NCBI GenBank assembly: GCA_037074765.1
Contig: JBAMDO010000150.1
Span: 1 to 64,000 of the forward strand
DNA length: 64,000 nt
Source of the DNA: Mansonella perstans
Taxonomy: Eukaryota; Nematoda; Chromadorea; Rhabditida; Onchocercidae
Direction: 5' to 3'
Shown here: positions 43,801 to 55,700 of the stretch, piece by piece
Position numbering within the stretch: the first letter of the stretch is position 1
How the letters are laid out: every line of letters begins with the position of its first letter
Made by a program: the position numbers and the translations under genes
Notes under the pieces: model-generated
Databases searched by the model: none
The model's input: the letters and a program-made list of their open reading frames with translations, nothing else
What the model was told of the DNA's origin: nothing

Positions 43801-44871
43801 CTTCAACCAGCTAGTTAAAAAACCTACCGTACTGAGCACTAATGCAACGTACGCGATCTCTTGTTTCTACGTTATATGATGCGAAATGACCAAATGCTCC
43901 ACGGTAATCATAGTCGATAAAATCCGGAAAACGAACTCGAGCATGAGATGTTGACCATTCAAAATGCTTCGTTACCGAATTGGGTCCTGAAAATTACTGA
44001 AGGAATAATTTAATTTTCCTCCAACAAAAGATCGCTTTATATCTTAGCTTGCTATATCCCGTTTCAGACATCAGCATGATGATTCCCCATAATATTGAAA
44101 ATAGTGGTGCAAAATAATGCTCTAACCTTTGAAAATCTTTCCAGAAACATCGAAATGTTTTCTAAGAAAAGCGTTGAAGGGAAAATACACTTCATTTGTA
44201 AATTCATCCTCATAGCATTCATATATTTTCTCATTATCAACTATACAAGAAATTTTCCTCAAAGTAGAATTTCTATTTTCAATTTCCTGAATCTGAAATC
44301 AAGCAGATATGAAATATGCAAAAAAATGGTGATATTATAATAGGCATGAGTATTATAAACAAGCATCCTATCCTTTGCTAACAGAAAACGAAAAATAAAA
44401 ATAAAATATTAATATATTTATAAGTTCCAGCTAAAAATGTAAAAAATAAACAATGAGAAAAACAAAACAATTTTTTCGTGACAAAGTTTTTTTTCATTTC
44501 ACTGCTAACTTTTAATAATTAACGTAAAAGAGTTGACAATAATTCTCATATATACGCACATCCGTTTTATTTTTTGTTTTTTTCTTTTTTTTTTTTACAG
44601 CTTTTCTAAATTTACACTTCATATATATTAGAAATGAAAAAAATAAATAGCAATAAATTATCACTAATCTTTCTACTTCGAAGAGATTTTGGAATTCAGT
44701 TCAAACAAAGCAGTTAATAATTAGAAGAAAGCTTACTGCTAAAGTATAACATGGCAGCGAAGTTTCGAACGAAACACCCCCGCGGGATGATGATTGTAGA
44801 ATCCAAAGAACTGATAGTGTAGAAATTATCAGCAATGTGATGATAATATGTCGTGATCTAAATCTTACCAT
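40860..44871 (-). CDS. hse-5: Heparan sulfate D-glucuronyl C5-epimerase, 11 exons
   Basis: Golgi type II membrane enzyme that converts D-glucuronic to L-iduronic acid in heparan sulfate. Exons in transcript order: 44871-44737, 44292-44127, 43986-43828, 43702-43607, 43506-43375, 43224-43115, 42948-42871, 42588-42453, 42114-41958, 41835-41682, 41276-40860; 1740 nt, 579 aa (human and C. elegans enzymes are about 616). A short cytosolic tail and membrane anchor lie at about 9-25. Family hallmarks: VYFPF and [16 protein letters not shown] (154-161), [43 protein letters not shown] (459-473), [12 protein letters not shown] (515-526), [10 protein letters not shown] (532-541) and the C-terminal HRAKHN. 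Y522 and Y540 are spaced like the two catalytic tyrosines described near the vertebrate C-terminus. Several N-glycosylation sequons occur. Intron 8 has a GC donor. Exon 2 has tandem acceptors six bases apart. Confidence 0.95.
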
Positions 44872-44886
44872 AACAGCTTTCGTCGA

Positions 44887-44899
44887 GCAGCGCTGTTAA
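44887..44899 (-). promoter_or_regulatory. Weak candidate trans-splice acceptor of the C5-epimerase gene
   Basis: TTAACAG on the minus strand ends at 44893, about 21 bases before the ATG at 44871. It fits a nematode spliced-leader acceptor position, but its polypyrimidine context is poor. Confidence 0.25.
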
Positions 44900-47800
44900 C
44901 ATGCATAAATATCTTGAAGTTATTAGTTAATCTCATTTCCATCAAAAATTTATTTGCCGTGCTCCAGCTAAAAAAAAAAAAATCAGTTATTCGTTTCAAT
45001 TTGAAAATTTCTAGCAGAACAGAACAACCAATAAAGATTGATGAAAAAAAAAAGGAAAAGAAAAAAGATGAATAGAATAGAGATGACATATCTATATGAA
45101 ATGATAATTCGAGCACTCTTACTAATGCATGAAGCTACACAAATGTCTTTATGCGTATAACTTAAATGAAACTAATTAACTCGAAAATTTGCTAAATATA
45201 ATTAACAAAACTTTCCTTGAAAGAATGATTTTATAAAAAGAGAATCTAGCACATTTCATTATTTTCATTCATTAATTTGTCATTTCATACTAATATTGCA
45301 CTTGAAAACTAAATTTAAAAACTTATTTTTACCAACTCAATCTTTTTCAATTTGTCTGAATCGGAATAAAATACGCAGTTTGAAAATCTCTTTACCATAT
45401 CTTGAAAAGATATCTTCATAATGTATTCCCTTTGTAAAAGATGATACGTCCAGCAAAACTTAGACCGCTGGTACCCTTTTAAAATTAAATTAAAAAAAGA
45501 AAAAAACTACCAGAACGTGTTTATGCTAAAGAAGCAATTCAAGAAATAACGCGTGATCAAAACGCAAATCTTTATCCTAGGCGATTGCGAACAGGTAGCT
45601 GTGAAATAATTAATGTACAAAACATTACTTAAATGATTATCATAAATCGGAAAATAATTTCACATGATTTACTTGTCGCCAAAATCACTTTTCCTTTTTT
45701 AATTTTAGGCCAATAAATATCTGTTCATCTCAGTCCTTTCTCCATTGTAAATTAGTGTATATGCAATATGACAATAAAGCGTTTGATTTAATTATCACTA
45801 ATTACCGATTTGGTTATTATTAATTATGAATTTTCAGCTTTGTTAAGCATTTCCTTTAATAAAGCACTAGTGAAATTTTATTTTGACTTGTATTTTGAAG
45901 TGTATTTGAATAGAGTAGAATTAAATTAATTTGTCTATCCTATGCTAATGATGACAATTGCGCTTCTATTGAAAGATGATTCAAAGGAACAGAAATTTCA
46001 ACAGCTTGAATTAAAATTATCAATAACAATGAACTTGATGCAACAATATGAGCAAAAAATATTTGTTAACAATTTGGTTTATAATTTTTCTTAAATGTAA
46101 ATTGAATAAATTTTTAAAAAAAAATTACTATAATAATAAAATAAAATAATGAATGCTAATTATTAATTACTCATTTAATGTTTATTGCTATCATCTTAAA
46201 ATGACGATATAATCAAAATTACTTTGAAATAAAACATTTTTGGTAATTAATTCAGGTAATTTATATAATGGTAAATTGTACAAATGCTATATAATGATAA
46301 TCAAGAAACAAGTAAATGACTGGAACTTAAAAATCATTTTAAAATTTCAAATTTTTGTTTAAAATGACAGTTTCAGTATTTTAAATTTGAATGATAAAGT
46401 AATATAAATGATGAAGAAAGAAGTATTAAAATGCGATAAGCGGAACAAGTGACACATTTAAAGATGACAATTTCAACTGATACACAGTGCTGATAAATTA
46501 TCACTGTTACTCATCATGATGATAGTAACATTTGATAGTAATAAATTTCATTAAATTTTAAAAGCGGTGATTGAAAGAACGAATTGGAAGGATGTTTGAA
46601 ATATATGCATGAAATGTTTTAACAATTTGACCTTCAAAAAAAAGCTTCGATTTAAACTTTTCACATTCACTTTTTCTATCTTTTTTTTTTAAACCTCAAA
46701 ATGTATTTTGCTACTAAATGATGTTTAGCAAAAATAAATGTGCAAAATGTTTTAAATGTACCGCAGCTTTTTTGAATGAAAAGTTTCAGTTAGCATTTAG
46801 ATCGAATTTTTAGATCATTTCTATCGTTCAGATTTAAATTAATTTGATGCAACAAATGGATGTGATTCAATTTTGAGATACCTATCAATTTTTACATTGC
46901 CAATAAATCATTCGTAATTTTGAATTGTAATAGAAATGGTAAAACGAGAAAGGATATTTTTCTATTTTAAAAAATGGGTCATTTTTGCTAATTCTTTACA
47001 AATTTTCTTTTTTGAATCTTTTTAAAATTCTTTTCATTTTTTTTCCATTTTGTTCAAAAAACATTTTTAAATTCTTCCACAATGGAGCGCATTTTTTTGT
47101 TTGAAAATACTATAATGAAAAAAGAATATTTCAAAAGTGTTAGATTAATTTGCACGAATATTGAAGGAATTTTAAAAAACGAAAAATTTAAAAAAATCTT
47201 CAACTAAAAAAAAAGAATTTTAAAAAGGCTTCAATAAAACTGAATTTGAAAAATTATTACGACAAATAAATGACAACAATGGCCATCCATTAGTATTATG
47301 AATGTTCAATAATTACCAAGAAATCATTCTTAATTTTACATTTTATTTAAATGTATAAAATTAAAGAAGACTTGTTTTTTTCAAAAAATTTTTGAAACTA
47401 TTTCTTTTTTCAAAAATTTTTACAACACCATTTCAATGACTGATTTTCAGGCATTAAATTGCCTTCCGAATTCAATTGCTCTAGCAATACATTGCAAGGA
47501 AGTTTCAATTTTACAATTTAAAATTAAATTTTGAAATTTGCCAGTATAATTTGATAGCAGTTGCCTTTAGTAATCCAAACGTAGATTAGAATACCAACTA
47601 ACTATCACCAAATCAGACATTGATATAAATAAGACAATACTACTGCAGTGAATCTGAATTTAAGTTCTTTTAATTCCAATGAAAAATGAATTATCGCTTT
47701 TAACATGGTTTCAAATATTATTTTAAATTCAGGCAATGCACTTTTGTTTTCAACTATACCTCACACATATACACAGTCATAAAAAATAATGATGAATTAA

Positions 47801-49731
47801 TTTGTGGAAGAGACCACCATCAATGATAGCATCATCACATTCCCATTGCAATAATTAATCAAGTTTGGCAGTTTTTTTTTTTTTTTTTCAAATTTTTTTC
47901 GACCAAAAATTATCGCCTAAATCAAATCAAATGTTTTGAATGACAATGATCAAACAAAAAACAGCTGATCAAACATTAAAAATATATGTATCGCGCAGTG
48001 TATTTGCCATTTCAAAAAGAAGTGACACAAGTTTGGCATCAATCATCTATTATAAATACATATATCTCAGATTTCTGAAAGAAAAATCTAAATTGTGTGC
48101 TGGAATTCTCCATCTGCTTCAAATCTTTTAATACTTTCAAGTGCAAAAAAAAAACATCCTTTAAAAAATAAATTTTAAATTAACTTAAGAATTCAAATAA
48201 TTTATTTCTAAAAAATGTTTGCATTTAATTACAAACAATTTAAGAAAAATTACAATTTACAAAAATAAAACATATCATATATACTAACAACGAAACTAAA
48301 ATTCACTTCTTTAAAAATGAATTCATATAGTCATAAAAAAGATGACAAGAGCTGAAAAGAACCTAAATGAAAATAATCAAAGATTCAAAAAATGCCACTG
48401 AAATAGGCCGCACAAAATTTAAAAATACAAACGGAAGCTAACGATGCCAATATAGAGGAGTCCAGAATTAGGTATATTATTTATGAGCTAAATGATCATC
48501 TACTAATCAAAAATGTTATGAATAGATCAAAATCTAATTCCTAACCGAATTTTGTATTAATCCCAAAATTAATGAAAAAGATCAAAAATTAGCCTAAAAT
48601 TGTCATCAAAGTTAATTTCTGCTATCAAATTGATATCACTTATCATTAAAATCTGCGCCGTGTTCTATTCTTCAACAAACTGGAAAAAAAAGGATCTTCC
48701 TGAAATTAAAATTAATGGAAATTAATGAACCATATGACAAAAATTCTTAGCATTCAAATTTTACTGAAAATTTCATTTGATTCATAAAGATACGACAAGG
48801 AGGAGAGAGAAAAAGAATTACTAATTGAAGAATTAAGCAAATAATAAAGAAAAAAACAATCGAGCATATGAGCAAGATTACAATAAACTAATGGAATGTT
48901 AAGAGAAAGTAAACAAGTAGTCAAATTTGAAAAGTTCTAAAAAAATTTCATAACATACTTCTGTCTGCTTGAACCTATTTGTCATTTTTCCAGAAGAAAA
49001 AAATTTACATTTGCTTTTATAATATGCAGAAGTACACATTAGTAATATTTCCAATAAAAAAAAAAAAAGGCCAACTAAGATGTATTTAGAAATGTATCCA
49101 GAAATGTTGTTGATTTTATTACCCGAATGTCTGCAGCATAATTTTTTTTTTTTTTGAAAACCACTTTTTTTTGAAAATTTCGTGTTTTGTTTCAAAATCT
49201 AAGGAAAATAAAAAAATTTAAAATTAAGAAGGCAAGAATGAAGAGATAACATATGAGGTATGCCAAGAAATAGTGAAGCAAATAAATATGGCTCAAAGCT
49301 ATTCATCGGTCTTCTTCATGAAATCAATTTCTGCCAAAAACCACCAAAAGTATAATTGAACAAAATTTGAAATTCTAAAAGATTTATGAAATATAAAGCG
49401 ACAAAATCAGTGGCAGTGATAATAATATCGATAGTAAAATAGTAAAATAAAATAAATAGTAAAATGATACAAAGAGCTGCAATGCATGAAGTGAAGAATA
49501 AATAAAAGAAAAAATTTTTAATTCCTCCTCTGAAATCAGTCATTAACATTACAGAACGATCGACACTACTGTATAGAGATGAAAAGAAGGTAAAAAAAAA
49601 TTTCGTTCTTAAAAGATTCTTTTCTGTCATTCAAACTTTAAGGCAATCAAATATCTAGGACAAAAAAAAAAAGAAATACTTTAACAAACTGTTCAATAGG
49701 ATGTTAAAATCAGATATGGAATTTTCATAAA
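44900..49731. other. AT-rich intergenic DNA, no gene seen
   Basis: Neither strand shows family motifs or convincing exon chains. Short frames such as 48899-49195 and 49316-49630 on the minus strand are phenylalanine-, lysine- and isoleucine-rich, as expected of random AT-rich sequence. Untranslated exons of the flanking genes could be present. Confidence 0.45.
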
Positions 49732-52700
49732 CTATAAATTTACACTTTTGAAACCAGAAATGGTCTTTGACCCTATATCATGAGAAGTACTACTACTACA
49801 GTCAGTATTGCAACAAAAACGCTTCTCATATTCCAACGCTGGTGCCTTTGATTGCTGTCGCTGCTGTTGTAAATTTGTCAATGATGATGGTAGCATTATG
49901 GGCCTCCCAATACTTGGCAAATTTCGATTGTATGCATGTGACACATTACGACGATACAGTGGTGCTGATCTACTTGAAATAAGAGCAACTTCGCTAGGAT
50001 TCTGAAATTGGATTAGTTAAAAACAAAACTGCAAAAGAAGTAAATTTATTCAAATGTATTTGATAAGAAGCAAAAGAAAAATTGCATAGAACTGGGAAAA
50101 AAGGACAAGAAATTTGCTCGAAGAATGTTATGCACAATTATAAAACACTCCTACAGCTTTAAACAGGAAAAAAATACAACTATCATATCCACAGAAAAAT
50201 TTTTTAATGTCGAAAACGTCTATGCTTTACAATTCTGGGATGTGATGAACTACAGGGCGATAATGATCTATTTAAAACACCAACTTCACTAGAATCCTGA
50301 AATTATATATATGTCTACTGTGAAAAATTGATGGAAATTTCACCTAAAAACATACCTCTTCTTTGTTAGCATCTTCAGTAGTTCGATTAGGACGTACGTA
50401 ATGAGTACGCCAAGAACGTCGACGAACAATACCACCAATTATGCGTGATATCGGAGTTGTTTCTGGTTGTGTTGCTGAGGGAAGTTGTCCAGATACGTTA
50501 GGTGAGGATGAAGTAATTGCTCCTTCGCATGTTTTCTGTAAAAGTACTTTGTGTATGCAGCTATGTTTTTGAATTTTTAAATTTGAATTTTCGTTACAAT
50601 TAAAAAAACAATTAAAACAATCATAATTTTTTTAAACTTAACAATTACACAATTAAATTTATTTAGCATATCATATTTTTACAAAAGATATTTACCGGAA
50701 AAGGTAGTTTTCGAATAACATTTATGCGACATTCATCAATATTATCCGGACTTCCGCCGCATCCATCAGATGAACCTATTGAGCCATCTAGCTGCTGGAG
50801 CATGCTAGCAGAAGAAAGTTCGGAAGCATTTAACTGTGAAATTCCACTATCTTTTGCTGATGATGCAGGTAAAAGAAACCTAAAAATGAAATAATTAATT
50901 TCACAAATAAAAGTTCATGAAATCTAATCTAAAAAAATTGCAGTAAGCCTAGTATGTTTAGCCAAATATGCATATATTCAATTTAAAAGTTTCAATTTTT
51001 TAAAATATTTTAACTAATTCCTCAACTTCATGTCCATATATTTTATAGGAAATAGCATAATGATCCCTTTATTCTAACTTCTGAATAATTAATACATTTC
51101 AGGAAAAAATACACCAACCATTCGGATCGTGTACGCATACGTCTTGTTTGCCTTTCATGTACCCATTCAAGATAGGTAAGTGAATGAGAACTTGGCAATA
51201 AATCACTACCATGAAATGCTTTCAAAGAATAATTCTCATCAACATCTTCATCACTATGCGGAAATTGTACCTTAAAAATAGTATGAAATTAGAGTATTGA
51301 AAAATAACTAATAAATTATTTCGGAAACAAAACTATGAGTAAATGAAAAAAGGAAACTTTTTCTGGAAGAAATCACTGAAGAAAATGAAGGTGAACAATT
51401 TTGAAAATAATTAATTAAAATTAAACAAAAAATGCAATTAAAATCCCGGCAATAATCTTAATGCGCTATTTGATGCCAAAAATGGCTGTTTTTCTAAATT
51501 TCATTTTTAAAATCAGAAATTTGTATTGGAAAGAATTTTTTTTTTTACAAGAAATTAAATCAAAAAGGTTAAAAAAGAAAATTAAATGTTAAATTTTTGA
51601 ATATATGCTCTACATAACTTTAAGTTCTTTGATCCATGAAGAACGTTGGGAGAAATCATTTCGTCTTTCAAAAAAAAAAGAAAAATTTAAATTTAAATTG
51701 GTGTAAATTCAAACTGGGATACATACTTCTGCAGCTGAGCTACTTAATCGTTTGTTTGTCAATGCATGATGACTTGTTGATTGACTCTGTCGACGACAGT
51801 AACGCCGATAATTGCGATTCAATGTATCTTGATCATTAGTAGCATGATCAGTACTGATGAGTACAACATCTGGTTGACTGTATGATCCAGGCAAAACTAT
51901 TAAATGAAAGATTATTAGTTTAAATATAAATTTGCATAATTTTAAAACCATTGCTGTTGTCTGCTTTAAAATATGATTAAAACATTGCAATTAACTGCTT
52001 ATTTTTAAATTTTTTCGAAAAAAAAGTAAAATCATTATTTTAAAACAAAATTGATCAATAATTGATTTCATCTATATTAATCAATAACTGATTTTATGTA
52101 TATTAATCAGCAATTGATTTTATCCATATATGTCATCACAATTATATTAGTTATCAAATTCGTTTATCTCAGCCCGAACAAACAAACTATATACAGAGAA
52201 AAATGCTCTCATATCATTTGTCGAGTAATAAATACGCTTCAATGAATTTAATTTCAATCGATTAATCAATGCTTCATCTCTTTCTAACTTTTGTCCGCCT
52301 TATATTTTATCATTTTTAAAATATGACAATTGCGACATGCACAACATATGACAAGTCATCCTAAATTGCTCGTTCCAATTTACTTAATTACATCATGTAA
52401 GACTTTCGCTCTTTTCATTGAACTTATTACTCATTAATTATTGAATTAAATTAAAATGCACAAGTAAATATCGTAATTAACGGGCAAACAATCATTAATT
52501 TACACCGAAAGCTTTCCACTTTTCGTATTAATCCACATAAATATAGGAAAAAGGGAAAAAGGAGAAGTAATGAGTTGGTATATCATATGAATCATATGGA
52601 CTTCTACTCATCTCATTCGCACTAATTTTAAGTTTTGCAATAATAATACAATAATTAGTATTCAATTAATGAAACAATTAAATAAACAAGTATGAATTGT

Positions 52701-55700
52701 ATAACTCTATTTTATAATATATTTTATTGACTGATTTCTTTGCGAGTGAGAATGCATAATCATTCTTGACTTGTATTCTATGCTATATAAACTATAAAGG
52801 AAAAAAAGCGATATTTCGAAGGACTGAATTAAAATTAGCAATAGCAATTTTAAATCCTTCCATCTATTATACAAATGTGTGTTGAAAAATTATAAAGTCA
52901 TAAAGTTTTATAATCATTAAACAAAAGAAAGAGACAAGTCATTTTATAAAGAGGCATTATCAGAAATGATTTTTAAGCGAAATAATATGCAAGAAAAAAA
53001 AGGCAAAGATGATGGATATAGTGTCACATTTGTGACATTACAAAATGTAATAGTATGTTTAACTCATGCACAAAATAAGTGGATAAATTAAGCAGTGCAA
53101 TGATAAGATTTATCTATTTAAATGTATCCAAAGTAACTCTGAGTGATTCAAAAAATAGAAAGACATGAAATGGATGGAAAATATGTAAAATGAATAAGAT
53201 GAGGTATTTATTTAGCACTGATCTATATTTTACTATTCACTAACGCATTCGCTTCAATTGATTTGTTGTTCAAAATTAAACTGCAAGATTAATTTTGCAA
53301 GTACCATAACAATTCATTATAATAATTCATGTATCAGTTTTTAGATCTTTAACTCTAATTCCATACACAATTTGGATATATTGATTATACGTATTTTGCA
53401 AAGTATCAAAAAGATACACAAAAGAAATTTGTGTAGGAAATTTATGAAATTTAAATTGATATGGAATAAACGGAAAAAAATGAGCTAATAAGTGAGCTTA
53501 AATGGAGCCTGCAGAAGAAACACTCAATTGCATTAATCATTCTTAATTAAAAGAATGAATGTTTAAAATATTTAATGAATTTCAATCTGTATAAGTGCAG
53601 TAAGACAAAAATAATATATGACGAAAAAAGAAAAATAGAAGTGATATATAGCTCATATTTAAATATAAATATTGCACCAATAACTGCCCTTAGTATGAAA
53701 GAAAAATATTTGGAAAAAGAAGTGAAAGAAATGAAAAATGCTTCTGTTAAATTATAATTTTAAATATAAAGAGTAAAATTAGAGATATGATTTGTCAAAA
53801 ACGGAAACTGACTGATAGTAAAGAAATACAATTAGTAATGATTAAATATCAATATATTGCACCGATAACGATAATTAGTGATATATTTGAAAATATTGAA
53901 ATTTGTTAAAATTATTGGTATTCTTAAATGAATTTTGGGAAAGAAAATAAAAGCTAGTAATAAGAGAAGAGTTGATAGTAGTAGAGACAAAATACAAATG
54001 TATAGTTGCAAATTTTTTGGGCAAATGAATTGTTATATAATAATAAAAATGAGAAATAATATTGTTACATTTAATTTTTGCACCGCAATTACTGACAAAG
54101 CTAAATTAATTAAAACTAGAACTGAGAGAAATTTAGTATTAAAAGAAAAAAGAACACCGCAAATAGTCAGAAAATACCTTAGTGTTACAAAATAAGAAAA
54201 TCATTACAATAATTATGAGAAATGCTCTTCCTAAAATTTTTCAATAGTTTTCAATTTATTTTGCTTACCAGTCCTCCACCACTTGTCATTACTTTCCCTC
54301 AATCTTTTTCAGAAACAATCAACAGCACTGATATCGACTATGACTTGAAAAGTACAGTCCAAACGATGATACATCTCATTCACATTTCATTATACTGATT
54401 ATGAATTAATTCTGTATTTGATAGTCAAAAAACCGCATTAAATGAAAGAAACTGAAGATAAGCATTTCTTATTAACTACCGTGAAGATTTATAAACAATA
54501 AATTGAAATTAAAATTTAAAAAAAAAAGCGCAAATAGACTTTTTCCACAATCAGTAGCATTTATGCAATTGAAACAATAAGCAGTTTTTATTTTTTCTTT
54601 TTTTTGTTAGAATTAAGCTAACTGTCACAAATCTTTCTAATTTGTGCATAGCTGTTATTGTTGCTGTCGCAAGTTAAAAGTGCAAAAGAGTGAAACACAA
54701 AAAACAAAGATGCAAGAAATGATTATTGTGGAGTAGTATGATAATGACAAAGTTAGGAAAAACAGCACTCTTGAAAATCTCAACTTCCAAAAAAGCATTA
54801 ATTCACACGTAAAATTGTTGAAAGTTCTGTATTTCTGAGATGTTTTGATAACAATTGATTTTCACTCGCAACTGTATTGGTAATTTGACTATTTGATATC
54901 TGCGGGATCGATTTCTCGTTTTTGAATCTTAGTTCATCGTCAGCGATCGTTGCAACAGTGACATGTTTAAGCCCAGTTCCGAAAAAAATTCGTTTACAAA
55001 TCAGGTATCGCCATGTACGGGTAAGCGCTGCTTCGTTGCCCGGGTTGTGAATTTGTGTTAGATGTTAACAGGTTGGATTCATGTTTATCATTTTTCATTG
55101 TAGTCTCAACAGAAAGACAGTGCCCCCCAAGAGAACGGTGTATTGTTCTTATACCATCATTAACTTTTCCTGTTCTTCTCCTATCCCCCAAGCAACCAGT
55201 TCTATTAGCAGCCCAAACTGAAACATTTTCGATATTTTGAAGATATTGTTGCTGATGAACGGAGTGCCTACCACAGTTAGAGCTAATGCGGTCGATTGCT
55301 GCAACTGTACTCATCGAATAATTTCCAGCGCATTGGGTAGCAATAATCGAATAAGCACTGGGCGGTAGTACTGGCCAATCGTGTATATCTAAAAAATGAA
55401 CCAGACAAAAAGTGTCAAAAAACACAAACGTTCGTTCAAAAAATTAAAATATATTGTATAAAGAAAAAATACCACGAAGAGACAAAAATGAATTGCAAAA
55501 GAAAATCCAAAAGCAACCCAAATAAAATCTCGTTAGTGCGAAAAGTTTTCTATGATTGACCAGATTAACAAGTTCGTATTAGTAAAGCTTACAATAACTG
55601 TGAATAATTTGGTCCAAATATTTTATGAAATAATAATAAATAATTTATTCATGAAAATTGATGCAAAACTGCTGATGATTTACAAAAATTTATTCAAACC

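Noticed and set aside
49767..50005. Plus-strand frames over the last RhoGAP exon
   Set aside because: They are shadows of the minus-strand exon, which has a proper acceptor, phase and stop.
53935..54195. 86-residue plus-strand frame
   Set aside because: It lies antisense within a RhoGAP intron, is Lys/Ile-rich and has no recognisable domain or splice context.
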